This document shows positions 44,801-54,600 of a stretch of DNA of 64,000 nucleotides, one piece after another. The position numbers were made by a program, and so were the translations under genes. Below the pieces are notes generated by a model that saw nothing but the letters and a program-made list of their open reading frames with translations, made no database searches and was not told the DNA's origin. Source of the stretch: Vannielia litorea (lineage in GTDB: Bacteria; Pseudomonadota; Alphaproteobacteria; Rhodobacterales; Rhodobacteraceae); NCBI RefSeq assembly GCF_018424695.1, contig NZ_QTNQ01000007.1, positions 37,736 through 101,735 of the forward strand. Direction: 5' to 3'. Every line of letters begins with the position of its first letter. Position 1 is the first letter of the stretch.

Positions 44801-47800
44801 TCACAGCCCGGTGGGGCATTTGAACTCGGTGAGTTCGTTCATGAAGAACGGGTTGGTATCGGAGGCGAGCGTGATCTTGTAGGCAATGTGACGCCCGTCG
44901 ATGGTGTAGCGCACCGCGATCACGTTGCCCGAAACCTTGGGCCGCCCCTTGTTGAGGAATTTCACGAAGGCCCAGCTTCCGCCCTCACTGAGGGTGGATT
45001 TCCGGCCCCGCATATCAGGTGTGAAGACCAGCTCGACGTTGGCGCCCGCCATGCTGCCCGGCCAGCTCACGTTGGCGGGCGTATTGCCCTTACGGCGTGT
45101 GAGGATGACCTGACCGTTGATGGTAAGCTGCGCCGTTTCCACCGCACCGTGCAGCGAGGTGGGGATCACCTCCATATCGATCTGCGGAATGCCGCCCCCG
45201 GTCGGGAAGAAGGCATCCCGGATCTCGGCGGCACGTTCGAACTGCTTGAGCGTCGAGGTGGAGAGTTTGCCGGCCAGCGGGCCGGTGTCTTTCCAGGTCC
45301 AGGCGCCACCGCTGGTGTTGGCATACTGGCTGAGGTTTTCGAGGAAGAACCTGTCAATCACCCCCTGCGGCGCAAAGAGGCGGGCAAAATCCACAAGTCC
45401 GACCTCGCGGGCGCTGTTCTGCGAGAAGGGGAACTTGCTGTCGATCGCGGCCTGGCAGACCTGTGTGACCTGCTGATTCAGCAACTCGTTCAGCCGCGCG
45501 ACGGAGGTGTTGGCCGCATCGCCCTCGAAGTCGTCCACCGCCTCCTGGATCATGCGCTCCATCGGCTTGGGCAGGCGGGAGCTGGCCTGCTTCAACGCGC
45601 CCAGCTTGGCAGGCATCTCGCGGTCGGCCACCTCGGGAAAGTCGACGGCGGTGATGAGGGTGCGCTGCATGTCGCCCAGCGTCTGGATCAGGAAGTCGAT
45701 CCGGCGCTGCGGCGGATCGCCGACCATCAGGTCATGCCAGTCGGCATAGTAGGCCTCGATCTCGGCACCCGGCAGGCGCGTGGCCCCGCCGCCGCCACCG
45801 GAGGTTCCGGCGCGTTCCTGGCTCTTGCGGAAGGCCACATCGAGGCCGATCCGCGCGAGGCCGGACTGGCGGTTGATGAAGATCTGCGCGGCCCGCTTGC
45901 CGAACTCGCCGCCCGCTTCTGCGGCCTGTCCCGCCGCGGCTTCCGGGTCCATCCCGGCGGGCGGCTCATCGGCGCCCTTGTTGTATTCCGCCGTCAGCGA
46001 GGTCTCTTCCATGATCTCGGTGGTCAACAGAAGGATCGGCGACGTGCGCGGCGCGGAGGCCGCCGCAAGTGCCTGGTAGGAGGGCCTGTCGGCGCTCATC
46101 GGGCGCAGTTTTACGAGGCCGAGCACCCTGTCCCACTCCTCGATCCAGTCGTTGGTGTAGCGCTTCAGCAGGATCGGGCCGAGCCCCTTGATCTGGTCTT
46201 CGATCTGCGCGTCTGCGGCATACTCGCCCATGACCCACTGGTCTTCAGTGAGGTTCTCGGCGATCTGGCTGAGCTGGGGCAGGAAGAACTCGTGGAAGCC
46301 GGCATAGGTGTAGAGCGGCGAGATCACCAGCTCGTCAAGCGCGCGGCCATCAACGCTTTCGAACACAAGGTCAGAATCGCGCCCACCTCGGCCCGCGATG
46401 GTGAAGGGTTCGATCCCGGCGAACTCGGCGGTGGCAAGGATCAGGCTGTAGGCCTGGTCTTCCACGTTCATCCGCGCCAGCAGACGCTCGCCCTGGTCGA
46501 TCAGCGCACCATTCAGCTCGAAGCTGGGCTGCTGGGCGGCGTCGAGCTCCAGCATGGCCACGAGGTGGCGCTCAAGCGCGGCCCGGGTCTCGGGGTTGGT
46601 GCCGGAATAGGTGTTGCGGCGCCAGTCGTCCCGGAAGTAGCCGATGACCAGTTCGTCATCGCTTTGCGGGGCGAGGTTGCCCATCAGCTTGTAGACCTTG
46701 AGCGTACGATAGACGGCGAGCACCTCGCCGGTACGAATGGAGTTCTCGAGCTGCTGTTCGAGCTGGAGGATCAGGCGGGAGCGGAACATCCTCTCCAGCG
46801 CCTGGCGGTAGGTCACCGTGGCCGCCGAGCGCACGGAGCCGCGCTGGCTGAGCCCGAAACGCTCCGACATCGGTGTTTCGGTTTCGGTATCGGCGTAGCC
46901 CATAGGCATGTTGCGCAGCATTTCGAGGTGCGGCAGCACCTGGAGCAGGTCGATGTCCTCGACCTTGCCGCTGTTGATCTCGTCCTGCGCGGCAAGCTCG
47001 TAATCCGAGATCGCCGCTTCGGCGGTGTCGATCAACTGGCGGTTCTGATAGAAGCTCAGCCCCCAAAGCCCCAGCATGCCAAGCGTCGCCAGAACGATGA
47101 GCGTGATCGTCGAGTAGCGCCAGATGGCGGCGCGGCGCACCGCGCGCTTGTCGGTGGAGACCCACCCGGCTTCGGCAAAAATCACCTTTTTCAGCAGGTC
47201 GTGCAGGAAGAAGCTCTTGGCCTTGCCAGACATCTGCCCCTGCGCCATGCCGCCGAAGTTGCGTTGCATTGCGCCCAGCACCTGGTCGATCGGGGTGCCT
47301 TCCTGGGTGCCGGAGGTGAAGTAGAAGCCGCGCAGGTTGGCCGCCACCTTGTAGCGGGTATGGCCGAAGACACCGCGCATGAAGTCGCCCAGCCGGTCGC
47401 GCAGCATGGCCACCTGCCCGGGGAAGCCGAAGATGGCGATGCGGTTGATGCCGTCGGGCTCTTCCTGAAGCCGGTCGGTGACCTCTTCAGAGAGCCGATT
47501 GACCAGCGCATCATACTCTTCGCTGAAGCGCTCGACGGTCTGCTCCTTCTTGCTCTCGGTCTGGAAGGTGTGGCCCCACACCTTTTGCCGCCGCGACTGC
47601 GAGAAGGAGCCGAAGAACTCCATGAAGCCGGAGATCAGGTCAGCCTTGGTGAACATCACGTAAACCGGGAAATCGACGCGCAGCTCGTCATTGATCTCGT
47701 TGAGGCGCGTGCGGATGATCTCGGCGTGGGCCTCGATCTCGGCGGGGCTCGCCGTCATCAGCTCCTGCAGCGAGATGGCGAGCATCACGCCATTGATCGG

Positions 47801-48397
47801 CTGGTTGGCGCGATAGGTCTTGAGCAGCTTGAGGAAGCTCGCCCAGCTCTTGGAGTCGGCCTCCGCGTCGCTGTCATGGGTGGTGTAGCGCCCGGCGGTG
47901 TCGATCAGCACCGCCTCTTCCGAGAACCACCAGTCACAATAGCGGGTGCCGCCAACACCGGCCACGGCCCCCTCGCCCTTCTCGGCGAGCGGAAACTTGA
48001 CGCCGGAATTGAGCAGCGCCGTTGTCTTGCCAGAACCGGGCGGGCCGATGATGATGTACCACGGAAGATCGTAGAGGAAGCTCTTGGAACCGCTTGATTT
48101 TTTGAGCACGGCCATGGCCTCGCCCATCTTCTCACCCAGCACCTCGCCGTCGCCCGTGACCTCCGGCTCGGTCAGCGCATCTTCCAGCGCCTTCGCGGCC
48201 CGGCGGCGGCGGATGAACTTGACCAGGTAGACGATGCCGACCGTCAGCCAGACCACCGCGATCATCAGGATTCGCACCCAGATCGGCTCGAAGGGCGTCG
48301 CCTCGCCGAAGCCGACGAGCGGCAGGGCAAACCAGACCACCGCAAACCACAGCAGCAGGGACAACACGACCAGAATTCCGATGATCCAGCGTTTCAT
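44801..48397 (-). CDS. tssM: T6SS membrane-complex protein TssM (IcmF/VasK)
   Basis: This 1,198-residue inner-membrane protein has two N-terminal helices (about residues 3-25 and 43-62). A cytoplasmic domain with Walker A GPPGSGKTTALLN near residue 122 follows, then a third helix (about 437-455) and a large periplasmic part. Length and layout are those of TssM. It forms the trans-envelope complex with TssL and, where present, TssJ; no tssJ was found in the window. Some TssM proteins have ATPase activity, but it is not always required. Confidence 0.94.
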   Translation of the reverse strand: MKRWIIGILVVLSLLLWFAVVWFALPLVGFGEATPFEPIWVRILMIAVVWLTVGIVYLVKFIRRRRAAKALEDALTEPEVTGDGEVLGEKMGEAMAVLKKSSGSKSFLYDLPWYIIIGPPGSGKTTALLNSGVKFPLAEKGEGAVAGVGGTRYCDWWFSEEAVLIDTAGRYTTHDSDAEADSKSWASFLKLLKTYRANQPINGVMLAISLQELMTASPAEIEAHAEIIRTRLNEINDELRVDFPVYVMFTKADLISGFMEFFGSFSQSRRQKVWGHTFQTESKKEQTVERFSEEYDALVNRLSEEVTDRLQEEPDGINRIAIFGFPGQVAMLRDRLGDFMRGVFGHTRYKVAANLRGFYFTSGTQEGTPIDQVLGAMQRNFGGMAQGQMSGKAKSFFLHDLLKKVIFAEAGWVSTDKRAVRRAAIWRYSTITLIVLATLGMLGLWGLSFYQNRQLIDTAEAAISDYELAAQDEINSGKVEDIDLLQVLPHLEMLRNMPMGYADTETETPMSERFGLSQRGSVRSAATVTYRQALERMFRSRLILQLEQQLENSIRTGEVLAVYRTLKVYKLMGNLAPQSDDELVIGYFRDDWRRNTYSGTNPETRAALERHLVAMLELDAAQQPSFELNGALIDQGERLLARMNVEDQAYSLILATAEFAGIEPFTIAGRGGRDSDLVFESVDGRALDELVISPLYTYAGFHEFFLPQLSQIAENLTEDQWVMGEYAADAQIEDQIKGLGPILLKRYTNDWIEEWDRVLGLVKLRPMSADRPSYQALAAASAPRTSPILLLTTEIMEETSLTAEYNKGADEPPAGMDPEAAAGQAAEAGGEFGKRAAQIFINRQSGLARIGLDVAFRKSQERAGTSGGGGGATRLPGAEIEAYYADWHDLMVGDPPQRRIDFLIQTLGDMQRTLITAVDFPEVADREMPAKLGALKQASSRLPKPMERMIQEAVDDFEGDAANTSVARLNELLNQQVTQVCQAAIDSKFPFSQNSAREVGLVDFARLFAPQGVIDRFFLENLSQYANTSGGAWTWKDTGPLAGKLSTSTLKQFERAAEIRDAFFPTGGGIPQIDMEVIPTSLHGAVETAQLTINGQVILTRRKGNTPANVSWPGSMAGANVELVFTPDMRGRKSTLSEGGSWAFVKFLNKGRPKVSGNVIAVRYTIDGRHIAYKITLASDTNPFFMNELTEFKCPTGL

Positions 48398-48461
48398 CTC
48401 GACGTCCTTTCGCCTGTCAGGCGCTTATCTCTTTTCCAACCGGCGTCCCTCGCCGTGCGTC

Positions 48462-50147
48462 TTAAATCTGTTGCTCCAGCGTCTCTTCGCGCTGGATCAT
48501 GATCTCCACCCGCCGGTTCTGGGCCTTGCCCTCCGGCGTGTCGTTGGAAGCAATCGGCTCGTCCTCGCCGCGCCCGTCCACCTCGACACGGTCCGGGTCG
48601 CTCAGGAGCGGGGTGATGACGCCCGCGACGCTCTTGGCGCGGGCGACCGAGAGCTCGAAATTGTTCTTGTACTTGCCGCGGCCCGACAGCTTGTCGCTGT
48701 CGGTATGGCCGATGAAGCGGATCGGGCCCGGCTCGTTCTCGATCACCTGGGCGATCTCTTCGCCGAGCGGAACGAAATCGTCCTTCACGTCGGCCTTGCC
48801 GCTGTCGAAGAGGATCGAGTTGTCGAGCTTGATGACAATGAAATCACCCTTCACCGCCACGTCGATGGCGCCATTGCCTGCGAAGGCCTCTTTCAACCGG
48901 TCAAGCTGGCCGGTTTCAGGCGGCGGTGGCGGAAGCGGGGGCGGTGCGATGGGGCCGGAGGTGCGGCGCACCAGCTCGATCATCTCGGTGGGGTGCAGGT
49001 TGCGCATGTTCTCGGTCAGCTCGTAGCCTTCCGAGTTCAGCATCAGCCGCATCCCGAAATAGCCGCCCGCCAGAACCGCGGAGGCCAGGATGGCGTAGGC
49101 CCAGACAGGCACCTTGGTGAAGCTGCGCCGTGCGGCCAGTTCGATGCCTTTCCAGCGCGGGCTTATGTCATCGTCGCCGCGCGACTTGACCCGACGCAGC
49201 GCCTCGTAGATGCCGCGCTTGATCTGCTGCAGCTTCACGTTTCCGCCGTCCATCGCGCGATACTGGCCTTCGAAGCCCAGTTGCAGGCAGATCAGCATCA
49301 GCTCAAGCAGGTGATATTTGTTGATTGGGTTCTGGAGGGCCTTGTCGACCTCCTGGAAGAAGCCCACACCCGCCGTCCGCTTGTTGAAGAAGCGGGCTGA
49401 CATCGAATACTGCAGCCAGACCGAGCGGTCGGTGCCCGGCAGGTTCTGCACCACGTCGTCGGCGAGACCACAGACGCAGTACTTGGCAATGAGCGCGTCG
49501 GTCTGATCCACCCCGCGCTCCAGCATCTTTTCCTCGAAGGCCTCGATCTCTTCGGTCACGTGCTGCATCAGCGGCACGGCATGCATATCCACGACCTGGC
49601 TGCGCAGGCGACCGAAGAGCACCAGAAGCGCGCCGCAGGAGGCCACGATGGGGTTGGCATCGGCCGACATGCCCGATGTCTTGGCCGACAGCGCCGCATC
49701 GAGGCTGATCTTCTTGACCGCCGCCCGCATGACGGGCTCTTCCTTCCGCATCTCCGGAAAGAAACCTTCCTGCTGCGGCTTGGCGCCCATCCACTTGGCC
49801 GTATTGCCATGGTCCTCCGGGCCGCCGAAGCCGCCCGATTGGCCGGGAGGCTGGCCGAAACCGCCGCCGCCGCCCTGGCCCGGCGTCTGGCCACCGCCGC
49901 CACCGCCCCAGACGTCGCCACCCTGGTCCTGGTCGCCGCCACCGAAGCCGCTGTCTTGCCCGCCGAAGCCGCCGCCCTGCCCCGGTTCGGGCGTCGCCGG
50001 TGGCGGGCTGCCCCATCCGCCCTGAGCGGGCATCGAACCGCCGATTACCGTCTTCTGCGAGCCTGGACCCGATGTCTTCTGGTCACCGAAGGCCCCGCCC
50101 GGCATCGGGCGGATCACGGTCTTGCCAGAGTCCTTCTCGTCGCTCAT
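48462..50147 (-). CDS. tssL: T6SS protein TssL (DotU) with C-terminal OmpA-like domain
   Basis: This 561-residue protein has a phosphorylatable N-terminus with two KTVI motifs (Thr10, Thr33) and a Gly/Pro/Gln-rich linker to about residue 125. A DotU domain follows, with one transmembrane helix near 340-362 (WAYAILASAVLAGGYFGMRL). The periplasmic OmpA-like peptidoglycan-binding domain is at about 430-555 (IRFIGHTDSDKL, LSVARAKSVAGVI, NRRVEIMI). Its start shares one base with the tssK stop (TGATG). In Agrobacterium, TssL is phosphorylated near its N-terminus and recognised by Fha; a KTVI at the same place suggests the same here. Confidence 0.94.
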   Translation of the reverse strand: MSDEKDSGKTVIRPMPGGAFGDQKTSGPGSQKTVIGGSMPAQGGWGSPPPATPEPGQGGGFGGQDSGFGGGDQDQGGDVWGGGGGGQTPGQGGGGGFGQPPGQSGGFGGPEDHGNTAKWMGAKPQQEGFFPEMRKEEPVMRAAVKKISLDAALSAKTSGMSADANPIVASCGALLVLFGRLRSQVVDMHAVPLMQHVTEEIEAFEEKMLERGVDQTDALIAKYCVCGLADDVVQNLPGTDRSVWLQYSMSARFFNKRTAGVGFFQEVDKALQNPINKYHLLELMLICLQLGFEGQYRAMDGGNVKLQQIKRGIYEALRRVKSRGDDDISPRWKGIELAARRSFTKVPVWAYAILASAVLAGGYFGMRLMLNSEGYELTENMRNLHPTEMIELVRRTSGPIAPPPLPPPPPETGQLDRLKEAFAGNGAIDVAVKGDFIVIKLDNSILFDSGKADVKDDFVPLGEEIAQVIENEPGPIRFIGHTDSDKLSGRGKYKNNFELSVARAKSVAGVITPLLSDPDRVEVDGRGEDEPIASNDTPEGKAQNRRVEIMIQREETLEQQI

Positions 50148-51484
50148 CAGCTATTCTCCTGGATGCCCCAGATCTCCAGCTTGAGACCGGGCCAGTTGCC
50201 CGCAAAGTGCAGGCCGATCGCGGGCGCTGTCGAAAACTCGCGCCAGAGCGGGTTGTTCTTGTCGATCTTGAAATAGACGTGGCTGGTCACCGCCCTGATC
50301 TGACGCGGCGGCGAGGGCATGTGTACCAACTCCAGCCCAGGCAGGGCGTTGTTGACGATGGTGTTCATCTGGGTGTTCGGACCCACCTTGCAGAGCGCAG
50401 GGAACTGCTGCTGGATCTGGGTGAGCGGCTTGTCGGCGCTGACCTCCAGCACGAAGGCGGCATCGCGGAACAGGTTGCGGTCGACGACCTTGGCCATGAA
50501 GCTGCCCGATCCGGGGCGCAGCTCTTCGACGTTGAGACGCACGGCGCGGCCCACGTCACGGCTCAGGAGCCGCTGGATATCACGCACGATGGGCTCGAAA
50601 ATCTCTTCGAGATTGTCCTGGTCGTAGGGCGGGTACTCCACAGCCAGCCGCTTCTCGTCGAAGGTCCAAAGCTCGCCCACCAGCCGCAGAAAGAGCTGAT
50701 AGAGCTCTTCAGGATGGGTGTATTTGGAATTGCGGTAGTGCCGCAGCAGGCCGATCTCGCGGTTGAGCACCAACAGCATGAAGTAGTCGGTGGCCTGAAG
50801 CCCGCCGCCGGAGGACGGATCGGAGGCATAACGGGCGAGGCTTTCGAGCTTGGTTTCGACCCACCCCACCACGCGCTCGATCCAGCCGGCCACAACGGGG
50901 TGGGCGTGAATCGTCAGCACCGGCGGCGCGAATTTCTCGTCGAATATCACGTTCTTGTCGCGCACCTCGACAATGCGCGCCAGCCGCAGGCAGTTGTAGC
51001 CGGGCTTCTCGGTCTTGCGGACGTCGAATTCGACGCGGGGGTGGGCCACCTCGATGTCCTGTTCAAGACGCATCGCGGCGGTGCTGTCGGCCACCGTTTC
51101 GGCTGCGAGTCGATAGCGCGCAGAGCGGCTGGACTCGTCCTCGGTGCCGACCTCGCGCCCGTTGACCTGCACCATGGGCAGGGTCAACCACACGCTTTGG
51201 CCCTCGCTCCCCTCTGGAATGTCGACAGGCGGCGGAAGCTGCGAGGTGCCGGGCATGTCGAAGGGCGTGCCATCGGGAAAGATGCCGGTCGCCGAGCGCA
51301 GGCCGAACTTCATCTGCTGGGCGACGTCGCGATCTATCTCGATCTGGGAGAATCCCCAAGGATAGGGAGAGGCAAGCCGCGTGCGGGCCTCGAGCAGTTT
51401 CTCAAAGTAGCGGTCGCTCTGTTGGAAGTGATGCGGCTGCAAAAACAGCCCCTCCTTCCATGCGACTTTAGAAAACCAGGACAT
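50147..51484 (-). CDS. tssK: T6SS baseplate protein TssK
   Basis: This 445-residue protein begins KVAWKEGLFLQPHHFQQSDRY, the TssK hallmark, and continues with the PPPVDIPEG and INNALPGLEL-like segments of the family. TssK links the baseplate to the membrane complex. It is the first gene of the leftward tssK-tssL-tssM-tagF-pppA-ppkA operon. Confidence 0.95.
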   Translation of the reverse strand: MSWFSKVAWKEGLFLQPHHFQQSDRYFEKLLEARTRLASPYPWGFSQIEIDRDVAQQMKFGLRSATGIFPDGTPFDMPGTSQLPPPVDIPEGSEGQSVWLTLPMVQVNGREVGTEDESSRSARYRLAAETVADSTAAMRLEQDIEVAHPRVEFDVRKTEKPGYNCLRLARIVEVRDKNVIFDEKFAPPVLTIHAHPVVAGWIERVVGWVETKLESLARYASDPSSGGGLQATDYFMLLVLNREIGLLRHYRNSKYTHPEELYQLFLRLVGELWTFDEKRLAVEYPPYDQDNLEEIFEPIVRDIQRLLSRDVGRAVRLNVEELRPGSGSFMAKVVDRNLFRDAAFVLEVSADKPLTQIQQQFPALCKVGPNTQMNTIVNNALPGLELVHMPSPPRQIRAVTSHVYFKIDKNNPLWREFSTAPAIGLHFAGNWPGLKLEIWGIQENS

Positions 51485-51616
51485 TCAGGGCTCGCAGCGC
51501 ATTCCAATTATCGTTTCGCAATATACTGGCAGGATCGGACCTAACCTGAAAGGCACAAATAACTGACAGTTCCGGCAAAAGCTCCGGTCCGTGCCCACGC
51601 ACCTTGCCAGAAACAG
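51485..51616 (-). promoter_or_regulatory. Probable promoter region of the tssK operon
   Basis: An A+T-richer stretch carries TATATT on the minus strand near 51517-51522, a plausible -10 element. I could not find a convincing -35 or a sigma-54 site. Confidence 0.3.
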
Positions 51617-51641
51617 CCGGGGTGCCGCAAGGGCACCCCGG
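51617..51641 (-). terminator. Terminator stem-loop after the autotransporter gene
   Basis: CCGGGGTGCC / GGCACCCCGG is a 10-bp perfect stem around a 5-base loop. It lies about 45 bases past the autotransporter stop, with a short T-containing run (CTGTTTCTG) on the minus strand. It separates that gene from tssK. Confidence 0.65.
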
Positions 51642-51686
51642 TAATTGTCACGATAGGCTCACACCCGCGCGGCGGGCGCCGAGGGA

Positions 51687-54600
51687 TCAGAACTGGAGCC
51701 GGATCTGAGCGGTCAGGCTGAGCGCTTCAACGTCTTCCGAGAAGCGCCCGTCGATCCGCGCCGAGGCGTTCAGCTGTTTGGCATTGCCCACCTGACCATC
51801 GAGGATCTTGATGTAGCTGAGGCCCACCGAAAGCTCTCCGAAGTCGCCCAGCGGCTCGGTCGAGATCGGCAGCTGTGCCGTGTCGGTCACGTAGGTTGCC
51901 TCGAGCGGATCGGAGAAGTCCTTGTAGTAGGTCGCAGTGACGAACTGGTTCCAAGCGCTGTCGCCCGCCTCACCGATGACCGTCCGCGCCAGCGTGGCGC
52001 CGACGAAGCCGATGGAGGTGGTGTGATCCTCGAAGACCATGCGGCCGACTTCTGTCGTTTGGTCGCCCGGATCGCGCAGGATCACGTCATCGGTGGAGCT
52101 GCGGGTGATCCCGAAGCCACCCGTCGGCACCAGCGTCAGGGAGTCGGAGAGCGGATAGCTGTAGGAGATCGACGCCGACAGCGTGGTCGACTTGCTGTCC
52201 ACCTCTTCGTCGAAGAAGCCTGCTGCCGGGGTGATGCCATCGGCATCGAGCACCAGTACCGGGTTGTTGAAGGTGAACTTGGTTTGCTCCGACCGCAGCT
52301 GAACGTCGGCGGTGTAGGCATCCTTCGCGAAAGCGAGGTAGGCGCCGACATAGGTTTGCGTGAAGTCGGTTTCGGTGGTCGACAGCAGAGACGTCGGCGT
52401 CGGCGTCCCCGAGGAGTAGTCGATGTTGAAGACCTTCTGGCTGGTCGAACCCTGGTTGTAACCCAGGATCATGCCGCCGGCGATGTCGAACGGGCTGTCA
52501 GAGACGTCGAAGCAGCCGTAGTCGATGCCCATGGTCAGGCCGGCATAGTCGGCCTCCACCGTTGAGGGCAGGTTGGACACGCCGTTGTTGGTACGCGCCG
52601 TGCCGGTGGCCGAGCCACCTGTGACACGCGCCCAGGAGCCGGTCCCGCAGTTGTCATCGTCCTCGTACGCCAGGCCGGAGACGAAGGGCGAGGACGGACG
52701 GTTGACGATGGTACCGATCAGCGATTGCACGAGGCCGATGTTGCCCGCAACAGCGCCGATACCCGCGCTCACGTCGGAGAGCACGTAGGCATCGCCCGAA
52801 CCCGGATCGTAGACCGCGAAGTAGGCGGTGGCGCCGTTCACCGTGATCAGGGCATCGTCGAAGGTCAACGCCCCGCCCGAAGAGTTGGCGTCGATCAGGA
52901 CGAAGTCCGTCGGGTTGGTGAAGTTGGTGTCGAAGGCCACACCTTCGAACGTGAGGTTCACGTTGCCCGACACCGAGCCGCCGACAGTGATGGCTTCCTG
53001 CACCGCGGTGTTGCCCGTGCCGGTGCCGGTGAAGGCCAGGGTTCCGCCGCTGAACGACAGGTTGCCGCCAATCTCCAGGTTGTCGGCCTGATCGGACACG
53101 CTGGCAAGGTCGATGGTGCCGGAGCTGGAGACGTTGCCGCCGATCACGCCACCCGATGCACCCAGCGCCGTGATGGTGCCGCTGCTGGTGGTGCCGCCCG
53201 TGGTCGAGAAACCGCCACCCGCATCCAGCGTGATGTTGGAGTTGTTCACGAAGCTCCCGGTGATCGCAAGGCTCGCCGCCCCCCCATCGAGGAAGTCGCC
53301 ATCGTTGGTGAAGGTGCCAGACATGGTGCTGGCGCCGTTCACGCTGAACGTGCCGTCATTGCCGAAGTCGCCGCCGATCGAGCTTCCGGCTTCGGAGTTG
53401 AAGGTGCCGTTGTTGGTTACCGCCGCGTTGATGGCACCCGAGTTATCGACCGTGTCGTTGTTCACCAGGCTGTCAGCGTTGATGATGCCGGTGCCGGCGT
53501 TGGTCAGCGTGGCGTTGTTCGTCACGGTGCCCACATTGCCGTCGGCGCCCACGGTGCCCGCATTGGTGAAGTCGTCGGCCAGGGTCAGGTTGGCCGCGTC
53601 GAGCGTTCCGCCAGCCTGGTTCGTCGAGACCTCGGCAATAGTCACATCGCCCGAGGCGTTGAAGTCGCCGGAGTTGTCGAGCGCGCCGTCGATGGTGCCG
53701 GTCACGGTGTTGACCACGCCGGTGGCGGTGATGGTCAGCGTCTCGCCGCTCTCGTTGCTCAGGGTATCGGTCGCGGTCAGCGTGCCGTCATCCACGGTGA
53801 AATCGGTGTTGATGGTGGCATTGACTGCCGACAGCTCGAAGCCGCCGAAGGTCACCGCACCACCGTCACCGCCGGTATCGTCCTGAATAAAGTCGCCGCC
53901 CACGTCGAGATCGCCCGACATGACGATGGTTGCGCCGTCGGTGTTGGTGACATCGCCCGAGACTTCAAGCGAGGCGGTCACATTGAACGTACCGCCATTC
54001 TGGTTGATAACTTCGCCGTCGATGCCAGCGGTCGCGCCGGTGCCCTCGGCATTCAGCGTGCCCTCGTTGGTGATGGTGTCAATGTCGAGCAGAGCGGTGG
54101 AGGTCACTGTCTGACCCGACGCGTTGTCCAGGCTGGCTGCTTCCAACTCGCCGCCGGTCACGCTGATCGCGCCTTCGGTGTTGGTCACGGCCCCTGCGAC
54201 ATCCACAAGCCCGGCTGTGATGTTGACCGAAGCACCAGCCCCGTCATTGGTGAGGGTGTCTGCAGTCACGCTGCCGGTAGTGGAAACCGTCAGCAGGCCG
54301 CCCGCCGTGTTCTCGATCGCCCCAATCACCACGATGCTGGTGTCGACATTGGCAATGATCTGGCCCTGGTTGTCGGTGATTTCATCCGCCGTGAAGGTGC
54401 CTGCCCCGGCCCCACCGACCGCGCCGGTGTTTCCTGTCACGGCACCAACCGTCATATCGCCAGTGGAGCCGGCGAAGAGCCCGATCTCGCCGCTGTTGTT
54501 GTCAACATCACCCGCGGTCAAGGACCCGTCGCCTTGGATCACGATATCGCCTGAGTTGTTATCAAGCGTTCCGGTGAAGGTGGCGGTGCCGGAGTAGACT

